Positions 33,060-45,365 of a stretch of DNA of 64,000 bases are shown piece after piece. Under the pieces are notes generated by a model. That model saw only the letters and a program-made list of their open reading frames with translations. It was not told the origin of the DNA and did no database searches. The stretch comes from Luidia sarsii. Lineage: Eukaryota > Echinodermata > Asteroidea > Paxillosida > Luidiidae. The stretch is from the NCBI GenBank assembly GCA_949987565.1, contig OX465118.1, forward strand, positions 1,926,538-1,990,537. Reading direction: 5' to 3'. The stretch's first letter is position 1, and each line of letters starts with the position of its first letter. A program made the translations under genes and the position numbers.

Positions 33060-33885
33060 CCCACCACGACCTACTGTTTTTTTTTTGTATTTTCACCTGC
33101 CGTTATGACAACGTTTAAGATAATGGTCTTCTAAATCCAGCATTTAAGCTAAAGTACGGAGTTTTTTAACTTGGTTGCCACAAAAGTGGAGGCGGATGAG
33201 AATTTTTTCTCGTGTTTTTCACGAGAAGGTTTTCATGGGGTTTTCGCTCATCCCGTGCTCAACAAATGCAAAAGTAGTTTTTTATATAGGTCTATGAACT
33301 GGATGAATAGTTAAAGGTTGTCTTCATTAACGAATTATTTAAAATTGCTTAAACCAAGAGGATGACGTTCACATTGTGATTGAAGTAATCCGTTGAAGCT
33401 CGAAATGATTAATTGAACGAAATTATGGAGCGAAAAGTAATAAAGTTGCTCGTTGCTACTTGAGTATACCGTAGATATTTCAGAAGAAATCAAAGGTGTT
33501 TAGTTTTACCACAAGCCAGGTCGTCACCTACTGAAAACAGCCGTGATATAATTAGAATCTGTTTTCTAACACTTGAAATATAATTGAAACCTGGTAACGG
33601 CCCGAGCCGTGTTATCGTAACGATTTAACAACCATGTAAATGAAATTGTTAATTAATAATGATATTTATAATAAACTTATGGACATCTGAACCCACATAA
33701 ACAAAGTTATGCTTTGGAGCAGCTTGATTTCTATTCGAGACACGCAATTATAACAACTATTTAAAAAAATTATCATGGAATACATCGTTCACAACCTTTG
33801 GATCACTTTAAAAAAAAAATTAAAGAAAGAATTAAAATCTGGGACGGATCACATACTTTTGGTAGGTACTCAGATACTGTAGAAT
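33060..33885. other. Intergenic, nothing recognised
   Basis: AT-rich unique-looking sequence with T-runs near 33080. Confidence 0.45.
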
Positions 33886-34246
33886 AAAGGCACTATACAA
33901 CATCGGTAAAGATCAAAATATTGCCACAGTTTGTGTGTTAAACCATAAAACATTCAAACAAAGAAATCTGCGAAGGTTTTTAGCTCAAATGGTAATCTGA
34001 GAGGGTATATAGAAAAGGCAAAAAAATCACGGTTACCGTTCTTTAGTGTAAGAAATAGTTTATTACTCGCGGGTGATAAACTATTTGTCGATGCTTGAGT
34101 GAAGATTTCTAGTGAAATACAGCATCCCACAGACCGTGACATTTCAACATGAGCATTATATCATGACCATCTATAAACTGTGTAAATTAGAAGGAAATAT
34201 GTTGACATCGATGTTTTCCGATCTTCCCAATGTTGTATTGGGCCTT
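33885..34246. repeat. Family A copy, near full length
   Basis: Left end AAAGGCACTATACAACATCGG, right end CCCAATGTTGTATTGGGCCTTT. The interior TAATCTGAGAGGGTATATAG is shared with other copies. Flanking TTAA is eroded. Confidence 0.7.
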
Positions 34247-34249
34247 TGA

Positions 34250-35100
34250 TGTGATGATTTCACCTTTGAATGGAATTCTGCTATGGTTGGGAACCTGGAA
34301 TTCATTAAACGTAGGCCTATTTTAATAAATTTCAGTATTCAGATACCGGTAAACTCTTTTCAAAGGCAGACAATTCCTACTAGAATCGGAATGTCTGGTA
34401 CTTTAGTTTTTTGAGATTTGCATTATTTTAGTTCTTGAGTCTTAGTCTTTCGTGAAACTCGTGCAGAATTTAGGTTATGTTACCTCCATGACGATTCTTG
34501 TGTACAGAGATTATAAGCTACATAGTATACAGACGACGTTCACTGCAGTTAATACATATCGCCATGCATAAACCTATCGCAAACATCCTAATTCTTTGTT
34601 TGATTTCGGCGCGATTGCCTGGGTACGTATAGACATTATGGACAATCTAGCCACATGACATTATGGGGGGGGGGCGTTTGGATATTTTCTGAGCAAACTA
34701 GCAACCATACAGTGTCCTACAATGCCGCCAGCTATATGACATCGTTACAATTATGCAAGTGCGTTCGGTACGTGTTCAAACATTTCCCGCGGAGTGTGCA
34801 TGTGAGGGCGAAGGGAAAAAAAAAACCGCATTCAAATGGCGGGATGCGCGAAGGTCCAAAGTACAAATTCAGTGACTTGTTCTGTTGTCATGGGGACCGG
34901 GCCTTTATTGGTACGAAATGGAGTTATTTTGGTACGGTGGAGACAAAGGCCGGGCCAATCTATTCCTAAGAGTGGAGCAGGTGGACATTTTTTGTGGTCA
35001 GGGAAGTTGTGAATATCGAAACAATATCCAAGATCGTCCGAAGTAAAATGAAGGCTAAACTATCACCTTCGTGACAAAAACGAGGTAGGTTATTATTCTG
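34250..35100. other. Intergenic, no gene recognised
   Basis: Includes an X-like remnant at 34360-34440 (GGCAGACAATTCCTACTAG...) and a G-run at 34664. A 104-codon open frame at 34655-34969 has no family features. Confidence 0.4.
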
Positions 35101-35106
35101 TAGAAG

Positions 35107-35360
35107 TATGTTAGCATTAGAGTGCCGAAAACTATCGAAGAGAATTCTCAGCGGCAAAATTATGCGGATAATCAAACATTCTGTTTCTGAAGATTCCCGA
35201 CCATATCGTGAAAGCTTTAGGAATGACAGAAGAAGACGATGTTAGCATTAGCTAGGATACTGGTGCCGAAAACCGTTGAAGAGAATTCTTTGCCAAAAAT
35301 GGGGACTATATATCGAACATTCTTTATTGTGAAAGCTTCAGGAATGACAAACGAAGACAA
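35107..35360. repeat. Diverged tandem duplication, about 125 bp
   Basis: ATGTTAGCATTAG...GAAGAGAATTCT...AACATTCT...GTGAAAGCTT(T/C)AGGAATGAC occurs twice, starting near 35107 and 35238. Confidence 0.8.
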
Positions 35361-35694
35361 CTCATTCTCCTCCGTATAGGAGTTTTGAGTCTATTTTGAT
35401 ATGAACATGGAAACTAAACTAGCATGGTTGAAAACATTGAAGGGTACTTTTCAAAACCCTCGCACTTCCTTCTATTGCTCCGTCACGTACGAACGAACAC
35501 AGGCAGGTTAAGTATGAACATTAGTCGCAAACAGTGTTGTAGGTCCCGAGACCACTTGTGGTTTGTCCTGAGACCACTTTTGGTTAGTCCCGGTCTCGGT
35601 ACCTTCTGGTCTCGAATATTTATCTGGTCCCCTTTCGATACCGCCTTTATTTCATTATTCAACACGTGTTTCCTAAACTGAGTGGTACACATCA

Positions 35695-35900
35695 TTAAAG
35701 GCCCTATACAACATTAGTAAAGGTCAAACGATTGCCACAGTTTGTGTGCTAAACCATTAAACATTCCTCAACAAAATTCCTGCGAAGGTTTCAGCTCAAA
35801 TGGTTATCTGAGAAAGTAGAAAATGGCAAAAAGCCGTCACGGTTTTCGCACCGTTTTGTAGTATGAGAAATTGTTTCTTACTCGCGAGTACATCCTGGTA
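35695..35900. repeat. Family A left half
   Basis: TTAAAGGCCCTATACAACATT followed by AGTAAAGGTCAAACGATTGCC, then TATCTGAGAAAGTAGAAAA. The right end is replaced by unrelated sequence. Confidence 0.65.
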
Positions 35901-37490
35901 GATCGAACACAACGGTCTCCATTCATTTGTGAGTCGGAAAAACCGATAGCTGTTTGAAAGTACACCGTGAAACTCCAAACGTAAATGATTGACATTATTC
36001 CCTAACGATCGAAACAAAGCAACATTGAGGAGGGCTCTTTTCTTTTGTTCCTTTGTTCTGGTTTTAGTTTTCGGCAAACATTCTAACATCCTGGTAGTTA
36101 TCAATACGATCCTCAATATCAAATATTCACGACTAAAGCGAGGCAGTTCAATGTCTATATTTTACCGGTGAAAGCAAAGTGTTATTGGCAATTCTGACTC
36201 AGACATGGATTTCCGCAATAACTCGTTACTCGACTTACAAGTGTTATCGTGTAGATATATTAGTTTGTCTTGCGGCGCTGTTTATGTGCGCACTGTAAAA
36301 ATATACTGATGTATAGAAAACCGCCATTTTGGCCTAGCGTTCTTGAAAAAAAAGTCTGGTAATGTTAATGCTCAACAAAACCCCATTACTTGGACTGTGT
36401 TGGTCAACCATTTTGCGCAGCCTAATGCACCGTAGGACGTCGTCACAAGTTAGGAAGAGTTTCATGAAATCGATACCATGTCTGTGTTCCTCAAATGAAA
36501 GAGGAGACCTTGTATACAAGTGTAGAGGTGCAAAAATTCACAATCTTTCGAGGTAAGAGTAAATTTCAATCCACGTCCTCAACCAAGGGCACAGATTCAT
36601 TGATACTGGTCTGTTATCAATGTATACGTCTGAACAGCTGCACCCAAACAAACCAAGCGCTCTATATGCACACTTTTATTCAACAGAGAAAGGACTCATT
36701 TATGCATCTCGTATAAATTTATACTTTTGCGATGTCACGTTCCAGTGTAGTCTGTGAACAAAGGGTCACATGGATGCGACCATATGGTTTGCCCTCACGT
36801 GGTCTTAACTCGTCATAGATTTCGTCATTATTGTAGCTCAGTTGTATGAATTTGTACCAAAAGCCTTAAAAAAAGAAATTGTATATAGCGCATAGGCGCA
36901 TGAGGGATTTTGTAAAGGGTGAAACTATAATATAACCATGACAACATCGGGCAGGAATCGTTATTTCCCGGCGGCATTTTTGTTGACCTTTACTCATAGC
37001 ATAGGCCATAGAGACAGTATAATATCAACTATGTGAAAGTTATTGCGGTTACTGATTAACTCTATTGAATGAACGGTTTCTACAGACACGACTTCAAAGT
37101 CTTCCAACGAAAACCACGTTTCAAAAGCGTCATTTTGAATAATTTTAGCAACAATTCAAATAACGTAAATACTTTCAAAAGGACCTATCTCACACATGAG
37201 AAATTAAATGACTGTCATTACCCGGAGGGTAAAACAGTGCGATCGCACGCCCTAATGCAAATTTGAGAAACGATTGATTAAAGTGATTAGTGCAATAAAT
37301 ACCCACAACTTGATTAAGTGTATAGGCGTATACCCCGAGTGAAAGACATACTGATAACTGGCCGTTTGCCGGAGCTTTGTCGTTATTGTTTCCGCCAGTG
37401 GTCCCGGCACCCATGGGCGCAGTCGTGTTATCATGCTATTATTTCCTTCGGCAGAGACGGAGAGGGATTGTTGACGAATTTGGCAAATGA
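35900..37490. other. Intergenic, no gene recognised
   Basis: No repeat of note. An ATG at 37411 opens a 25-codon frame (MGAVVLSCYYFL...) just upstream of the CpG block; significance unknown. Confidence 0.35.
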
Positions 37491-37699
37491 TTAACCCGGT
37501 CCAAGTGCGCGCGCTGCGGTCGGTGGGGCCCGGCGTGCGTCACCGGTGGGCAGACCGTCTGTGGGCCCGGTGCGTCCCGGCAGCTTCACTCGCCGTTCTC
37601 GCCCGAACGCGAACCACCCGTGGACGAGCCGAACTCCTGCGACACCAGTAACTCCTGCAACTCACATCGCGTCGAATCTTCCCCCTTTTTCTTCCCCAA
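37491..37699 (+). other. CpG-rich block ending in a consensus splice donor: candidate first exon of unknown transcript
   Basis: CpG-dense at about 37505-37675. An open frame from 37491 contains KCARCGRWGPACV and ends SSPFFFPK exactly at CCCAAG/GTGAGT, a near-perfect donor. A good acceptor (TTGTGTTTCAG) ends at 38304, and another (TCCTTTTGCAG) ends at 39607. No ATG is in the frame and no family is recognised. It could be a noncoding RNA or 5' UTR exon. Confidence 0.3.
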
Positions 37700-39715
37700 G
37701 GTGAGTTCACATCAAACCATTTTACTCGCTTGTAATCATTTGTACATGCACAGGCCGGTATTTTGGTGGGTTTCATTCACGGGGAAATGCTTTCTTGTAG
37801 ATAATTTCGTTGGCGTTGGGACGGCCGTATTCTCAGCCCATTTGCTTGAAAACTTTTCGATTCAAGACAAAGAAATCTGCCAATCCTCATACAGTAACAA
37901 TATGTTCTCGATTTGATTGTGGTAGTTAGATGCCCGGTTCCTTCAGAACATTGCAAATGGCAATGTTTTTAGTGTTCCATCTTTTCTTTGACTATAGGGC
38001 CTACCCACTCTAATCTTACTTTGACGTAACTATCTTTCTTAATTTTGATTGAACATTTTTACACGCGAGCAGTTTGATTCACGAATCCTTGTCACACGCT
38101 GAAAAGATTCAAAAACAGAGAACGTCGTGGAAAACCTCGTTGAATAGAATAAAAATGGTTTGAAGTCAAAACGGTTTGACTCCAAAAACTGAATATCACT
38201 TTAGACTGACAGAACACTGGTGTATCGTTAGGGCATGACTGTTCGTTTGAACTTCAGCTGAAATAAGTTGTGGAGATTGGGCTCACATTTTGTTGTGTTT
38301 CAGATCATTGGGTTTTTACTTGCGAGTAGGAAAAACAACTGTTGGCCATATTTTGGTGGGAAAACCACGTGGGCGCGAACGCACAAGCCTTTGTTGTCTA
38401 GAACACTGTCATAATGTCAATACACTGTTTATTGTGATCCATGCACAAGGCGGGAATGGGTACAAGCCTCGCATGCCCCCTTCACAACGAAGCGGCGATG
38501 CGAGTCCGCGTCCAATGCGTGCTTTGTGTTATCGAGTGTAGACTGATACGGGAACATGGCCCGGAGGACATTGTGGGATTAGGGGGGTCAAAGCCAAACC
38601 AGCCTTTCATTCACGGACGTCACGAACGTCCATGCCACTCACAAACTCAACGAAAACTGACTGATAACCCGATATGCAGTACTTCAAACATCGATAAGAA
38701 AACAGAAAAAAAACACCCACTAGTGGCACAGAAAAGAACAAAAGGCGAACGTGCTGTTCTCTCAGTTTATATATATATATATATAGGCTTTATTTTTTTT
38801 ATTTTTTGGGCAGGACTTCGCAGGACCGCGTGGGAAGGGCGTTGGTTGCACTGTAATGGCGCGCGCGCGAGTTCAATCATTAACCAGTTTCGGTCTTAGA
38901 ATGTAAATATACCTCATCACGCCACGCGCCCAATAGCCGACGGCGATTGTCAGCCGACGGTTCACATGGCAACAGCAGACGCGTCAATGATGACGTCACC
39001 ATTCTATATTTGGAGCGTTGCGCAGAATTGAGGCGGAAGAAAGCCACTGACGTATAGGGCCTATACAATATTGCATTGCATTGGATATATCAAATGTAGT
39101 TATTTATCTATAAAATCTATAAAATCTATAAAATCTATATCGGAGAATGTAATTGCTACAATATTAGGGGTGTACGCCGAAAATAGATAGATAAATTGAA
39201 CAATAATTGATGATTGCTGCAGTTCTCTCTCTCATAAAAAAACCAGTAGACTCCAAATGAGAGATTTCCTTCAGTAATTTCCCCTAATATTCAGCTTCGC
39301 AGAAGGGCGGTTATAGGACAGTGCATACAGGACGGTGTGAATGATTAACTAGAGTACAAACCCAACCATGCCCAAATTAATGCACAGGTACGACCAAACA
39401 TGGCATTGCAAAATGCCTGCTAAACTCTTTCAAACGGTTTCAATGTGTCAATTTTTAACGGCAGCCGACAAAGAATGACCTTTGTCATATCCGGCCCCGC
39501 GCTTCCTGTCATACTTCTAGAAATTGAAAAGATAGTGGTTGTGGCAATGGTATAGACAAAACCACAATGAGTCTTAACATATTACCCTATTCCTATCCTT
39601 TTGCAGGATCAGTGGACAAGAGTCTAGACTTCGATGGCCACATTATGAGTCTTCTTGTTCTTCTGAATGACGTCCATCCTTTTGAAGATTAACCTTTAAA
39701 AAAAGAATTGTGGAA
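37700..39715. other. Intergenic, possible acceptors only
   Basis: Two good acceptor-like sites (38304 and 39607). After 39607 the sequence reads SVDKSLDFDGHIMSLLVLLN and ends HPFED-stop in one frame, but I cannot connect it to a start. About 38925-39000 holds a CRE-like TGACGTCA. A (TA)n tract lies at 38770-38785. Confidence 0.3.
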
Positions 39716-39717
39716 AA

Positions 39718-40480
39718 TCGCCAGCCAAAAGGCCCAAAAGGCCACTCAAGGTGATGGCTAAGAATGGGGGAAAGGGAGAACAAACAAGGAGGAGGTCAAA
39801 GGTTAGAAAGACATCTATTAATGGCAACCACAAGGCCCAAAAGGCCACTCAAGGTGATGGTTAAGAAGGTTGGAAAGGGGAACTAACAAGGAGGTGATCA
39901 AAGGTTAGAAAGACATCTATTAATGCCAACTACAAGGCCCAAAAGGCCACTCAAGGTGATGGCTAAGAAGAGGGGAATAGGGAACTAACAAGGAGATAAA
40001 AAGTTAGAAAGACACCTATTAATGCCAACTACAAGGCACAAAAGGCCACTCAAGGTGATGGCTAAGAAGGGGGAAAGGGAAACAAACAAGGAGGAGATCA
40101 AAGGTTAGAAAGACACCTATTAATGCCAACCACAAGGCCCAAAAGGCCACTCAAGGTGATGGCTAAGAAGGGGGAAAGGGGAACAAACAAGGAGGAGATC
40201 AAAGGTTAGAAAGACATCTATTAATGCCAACCACAAGGCCCAAAAGGCCACTCAAGGTGATGGCTAAGAAGGGGGAAAGGGGAACAAACAAGGAGGAGAT
40301 CAAAGGTTAGAAAGACTTGCACATGTTTAGATTAATTTATCATCACGCAAAGGGAACTGACCTTCATGACTGATGAAGACTGTGTGTGTGTGTCTATTAT
40401 AATGCTAACCAAAAGGCCACTCAAGGTGATGGCTAAGAAGGGGGGGGGGCAAACAAGGAGGTCAAAGGTTAGAAAGACAT
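39718..40480. repeat. About 100-bp minisatellite, 7 copies
   Basis: GGCCCAAAAGGCCACTCAAGG, then GTGATGGCTAAGAA, then AAAGGTTAGAAAGACA. Units start near 39740, 39843, 39945, 40043, 40145 and 40247. A seventh, at 40413, lies after a 70-bp unrelated insert with a GT tract. Confidence 0.93.
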
Positions 40481-40484
40481 ATAT

Positions 40485-41240
40485 TAATGTTACGCTTAAA
40501 TTGGGAAAGTTGAAAGTGGGATGGAAGCAGGATGCGGGGAGGGAATTCCACAGATGCGTATGTGGAAAAAAAAGGAGTATCCTCAAGTATTTGCATTGTG
40601 GACAACCACAGTGTACGGGTGTGAATGAACAGATAGCCTAGGCGTGGTTGCGACCAAAGGTACGGTTGGGTGGAGCAATCACTGGGTGCCTGAAACAAAT
40701 ACAACATTGATTTCTCCAATCAAAGCGCTTCTAGAAAATATTCTTTCTTACAGATTTGTTTCACAAAGCAGATCCCGATATTGTACACAATAAAAGCTTA
40801 AATCTGGTTGTACCTAGCTTTACTTACTGATTCTTTTTGAGATTTGGATGATTTGAAAAGGCAAATACTGGAATTTCTGCTGAAGGTTTAAGATGAATGC
40901 ACCATCCGCGTGTCAAATTCAAAGCCTCTACATCATTTCGAAGGTGAAATAAAAAGCTTTGAACACAAGGGTTTCGGAGGAGATTTTCGACTTGAGATGG
41001 AGACTAAGCGACAAGTTCCCGGATGGCTTCTTCTATTCTAATCCATCTTTTACCCCGTATTAACACTGCGGCTGATGAGGGCTATTAATCCAACCATCAG
41101 CCTCGCTGTCAATACGAGGTAAGGGCTGACAGACAGCGCTTGAGAACCGTGCCGTAGCCCCACGTGATTCGACCTCACTCAGCGTCGGCAGTGCATGCGG
41201 CAGTACGGTGGCCTTCCCAATGACAGACACGTGGTGGCAG
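40485..41240. other. Intergenic, nothing recognised
   Basis: 40490-40560 extends the preceding repeat family (GGATGGAAGCAGGATGCGGG). The rest is unique-looking. Confidence 0.4.
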
Positions 41241-41249
41241 TAGACACAA

Positions 41250-41560
41250 TTAATGGTCCGCTTAAACTCAGCCTGGGGCAGTTTACCAAATGAAGGCTAA
41301 GGCTCGGGCTCAGGCTTCGTCTGACAAAACCTGAAAATCTAGGATGTGGTTTGTTTCCGAATTTGAAGGTTTGCTGGCTGGATAGGTACAGGGTATACCC
41401 AAAGAAACTGGAGCCAAACGCTTGTTTTTAGACGCCTGTGATATCATAACAATTGATGCAGCTGTGGTAGTTGTGGCTGCCGTGGTTGTTGGTGCGGCAG
41501 TGGTTGTTGGTACAAGCAAGATGACCGAAGCCTAAGGCAGAGTCTAAGCCTTTATTTCGT
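41250..41560. mobile_element. Family V inverted-repeat element
   Basis: The left arm AATGAAGGCTAAGGCTCGGG and the right arm GTCTAAGCCTTTATTTCGTA are diverged inverses. The interior GTGGTTTGTTTCCGAATTTG and TTTGCTGGCT(G/T)GATAGGTAC match 58668-58912. Confidence 0.65.
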
Positions 41561-41579
41561 AAACGGAACGGTCTATAAC

Positions 41580-42230
41580 AATGGACGTTCAGTGCCTACT
41601 GATATCGACGTCAGGGATACCGTAATATCACAGGGAACCTGACTAACGCGTAATCGCACTTGTGTCACCCACGCTAAACTTTACCCATGGTTCATGCCGC
41701 GCTGGAAAACGGTGCCACGACTTCCATGAAGACAATATGGCGCCCAATGTTGTCCCTCTAAGTTATCTATGTCTTGGGCGTTCGATTACCTTACCCGGGT
41801 CTACCCCTGTCAGCCCACGTGTCTGACATCATTACCACAAGCTTGTCCAGCGTGAAAGCAGGGTCACTTGGGGGTAACTCGTGTCTATCTGTTTGCGTAT
41901 GTTTTATGTATACCGATTATGGTTGCAAATAAGTGCTTGAAAAAGAGACTAGCTGTGGGTTACAAGATCAGCCAACAGCTAAATTTTGGTAAATAACAAG
42001 ACATCTTACATTTTTGTGACAAACTACCTCGATGTTCAATAACAGCTATAGTCACATTCCGTCCCTCCACAAGAAACCATAACTTGCTGACCTCGTAACG
42101 CGGCACTACCCGTAGTCTCTTTTCAAGCGCGTATTTGCACTGGGCTTCAGCCGGGTAGCTCATGAATAATTCAACAAAGTGACGTAGAAGTGAAGTGAAT
42201 ATCTTAATAGGTACATGTACATTGTACATT
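41580..42230. other. Intergenic, no gene recognised
   Basis: Unique-looking. About 42150-42175 is an inverse relative of the duplicated TGAATTATTCATGA segment that follows. Confidence 0.4.
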
Positions 42231-42245
42231 GTGCAGTATCATAAT

Positions 42246-42382
42246 TATACGTCATAATGTTGAATTATTCATGATCTGCCCGGCTGGAGCACAGATATTG
42301 CTTCTCAAGTTGTTCATATACGTCATAATGTTGAATTATTCATGACCTGCCCTTCTCGAGCCCAGATATTGCTTCCCCAGCG
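42246..42382. repeat. Tandem duplication, about 70 bp, 2 copies
   Basis: TACGTCATAATGTTGAATTA...CAGATATTGCTTC occurs twice, from about 42249 and 42320. Confidence 0.85.
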
Positions 42383-42384
42383 AA

Positions 42385-43245
42385 AAACCCTTGGCTTTGG
42401 TGTAAATCAAAGCAATACGCTACCCGGAGACGATTTTCTTTTTCTTAACAAAACGTTTGCGACAACTAATAAACAGTGATCACGAAGCTATGTGTGACGG
42501 TTAATCATTATGTGCGGATGAATGGACGACGAGAACTGGGTTGCCAAAAATTGATAGATGAGAATGAAAGGCGTGTTACTCATTTGCCGGAGGGTTTTAC
42601 AGGAATCGTTTCGGGTTAAAATGATCAACAGTCTTTGTTTCTATGCGTCACTATAACTTAAGTGAGCATGCTTCCTTACACTGAACTGGTATGGTACAGG
42701 TATAGGCATTTCTTAATATTCATGCAAATTGTATTGATCGAACTGAAAGCGAGGCTATGGGGCGCTATATAGATCTCCACTGCTGACATATTCTTCTACA
42801 AAACCGAACGTAAGCTTAGGAACAACGGTGAGGGCCCTTGAATTTACCGCCATCTTAAAAAAATATCTAGCGCCCATAGCCTCGTTTTGGGCTCGATGCA
42901 TACATTTTAAAGGGGTAGTAAAACAGAAATTGAAAACATCAATACGAGAATCGAACTTTTTAATGATACAACAAGGATTATGAAAAAATATATATATACA
43001 ATTTCTTGTTTTTCACGTCAGGATACGCTAATATTGACGATTAAAAATTGAGATTTTAGCGAGAAATTACGCATTCATAAAAAAACTAACTACCGTTTGA
43101 ACGTGGCGGGCGCTGTTCACTGGTATCCTGCCCCAACATAATTATTATGGCTGTAGGCAACGTGAGTATGCGAGTACACCACGTGAACTGTGCCGAAAGT
43201 CCGTGAAAATCGTGACGTCAGGTGTAGTAGGACGCCGTGTGCGTC
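42385..43245. other. Intergenic, nothing recognised
   Basis: No open frame or repeat with support. Confidence 0.4.
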
Positions 43246-43247
43246 AT

Positions 43248-43392
43248 TTTTTTTCGTAGGACGGTTAGGGGCAATTAATGGGGTGTCATAAGCTTCTTCT
43301 GTCGTAATTTCTTTAAAAACAAATCGACACGCCCATTTATGATAATTTATGAAATTGCCCCTAAACCCTAACCCTCCTACGAAAAGAAATTA
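43248..43392. mobile_element. Short inverted-repeat MITE
   Basis: TTTTCGTAGGACGGTTAGGG and GGGCAATT at the left pair with AATTGCCCCTAAACCCTAAC and CCTCCTACGAAAA at the right. The arms happen to contain TTAGGG-like motifs. Confidence 0.65.
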
Positions 43393-43394
43393 CG

Positions 43395-45350
43395 CATGCC
43401 GCGTTGCATACAATGTATCCTAGGCAGTATCGTGTATTCTTACAGTGTGCTATTGCATAGGGAATCGTGATTGTTTACGCTGACAACAATCACTATCAAG
43501 AGCTTTACCGCTATTTCATGAAGAAAACATGCCTACAAATTGTGTTGTTGACGGTTAGTGTACTAGAACGGATGAAAGATTTCCCGATGTAAATTAATTG
43601 TTCGTGTTCCATCAAACGATCAAGCGCGCTCCTCGACAGAAGAGAAGTTACCGTCTTATCCGTTACTTCCATTTCTACGTACAATAAATAAACAGCCAAA
43701 CAAACTTTCTTGGATTGGCGATAGTAAAGCACAGGAGACACTATAGATTACCCTTCATTGAAACTGAATTACATTTTATACAAAATTAATTTGTGACAAT
43801 CAACAGGAACTCTCATGTAACAATCCAGCATGTCATTGCAGTACTTAACCGCTTCATCGGAGAAGACGACGTCCAGGCAAAAAACTCTCGAGATAAAACA
43901 ATTCTAAAAAATCCTCTGAAAAGCCTGTGCCCCCAAACAGTCAGCATTCTCCTCCGCGAGGGCGTTGGACTTCGTCCCAGTACAGTAGTGCATAACATCG
44001 TACAAGAACTCAAGTTTTCCTGATTTTTTTACGATCAAAATCACCAAAATTTAAATGCGTGTGTCTCGTATGGAGTGCTTGCTAGAACTGATCAGAATAC
44101 TCGTTTCTTTCCCTATTTAAACCTACTGACGCCCTACTACGTAACCTTGTCGCCTGCAATGCGTTGCAGACAATATTATTTCCCGCTATTATTCAAAACG
44201 CGGGAAATGTGCATGATTGGAACAAATGTTTGGCCAAGTACAACATTTTTATCATGTAGTTAGTGCTAGAGACACACAGGCAGCATTCCACTGTGCATGT
44301 ATCAACATGAACTGTACGGTCCTTTTCAAAACATTAAAGGATATAGTCTGGCCCTTCCTCTCGTCATCATCATGCATGCATTGATGTCGTTCGGTGACAG
44401 GGAGCAAGACTGTGCACGTGTTTTAATGGGCAATCTGTTGACGTTCATCTTCGAACATGTGCTCAAGGCGTGCGTCCATAACACCGCAGGACTCGTGAAT
44501 ATTTGAGGTGAGAATTCAACCAAATGAAGTATGCTTACAAACCATTAGTATATAAATAAACGTGTGTTGTTTGCCTGTATTATAAGGACTCTACCGTTGA
44601 GTACTCGCTTGTACTTTTTATAAATTTGAACAACTCACATGGTCACACAGTTCAGTTTCAAAACAAACATGGCAACCTAGACTTGTTTTTGGTTCGTCGG
44701 ACGGGAGTGAATCTTCTCGACCAACTGAGGTGAAATTTCTCCCTTTTCCCCCAAACATGAGTACAAAAATTACTAGTATTGAAATCGATGATTCACACTT
44801 TATCAAAAAATGGGCGCATGGAACGGTTTCACTGATGTTTTGGGGGTAAAATCTTGCAATTTCGGTCGGGGGTAGTCGAAAAACCTGAACGGGAGGTGTT
44901 TCCCTGCTGAAAATCTTGGACCCTACTAGTACTAGTACGTACTAGTACTATCGCCCTAGTCGAGTAACTTGGACCCGACAAGTCACCCTTTTTCATCGAA
45001 TTTTGAAATTTTGAGGGTCGGGTGACTGTAGGGTCCAAGAACAACGAGTAATTCTGCGCTTGAACTGGGAATTTGCATGGAGTTTTTTTTATCTCGGACA
45101 CACGACTGAAGTTTTCAACAACGCGACAGGTCCGATGCCGACATCGTAGACATTTTGTTGGATTTGCGGTCCAAAAATAAATAGTAAGTACCGCTGAAGT
45201 ACCGCTGACGTACCACTTGTTCGTCTGGACATGTGTAGAATCGGGCAGGCGCATTTATTGAATCTTTGGACGAGATTTCGGGCACTTTTAAGGCCTTCAG
45301 TTGAGAATTAGTGTTTTTGTATATTAAACGCAGTGCGACAGACAATCTCA
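43395..45350. other. Intergenic, no gene recognised
   Basis: Open frames of 62-76 codons at 43793-44023 and 44297-44506, and a 141-codon minus frame at 44829-45254, have no recognised motif or splice support. A TACTAG tandem tract lies at 44930-44952. Confidence 0.35.
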
Positions 45351-45365
45351 AAACTCGTTTAAGGG

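Noticed and set aside
43248..43392. Interstitial telomere repeat (TTAGGG-like motifs)
   Set aside because: Only one or two units per arm, explained by the inverted repeat of a small MITE.
43793..44506. Two 70-codon frames that might encode a helix-turn-helix or transposase piece
   Set aside because: Length is within chance expectation and no catalytic or DNA-binding motif could be named.
44829..45254. 141-codon minus frame beside the palindrome
   Set aside because: No motif, low-complexity TACTAG tract inside, ends near but not within the foldback element.
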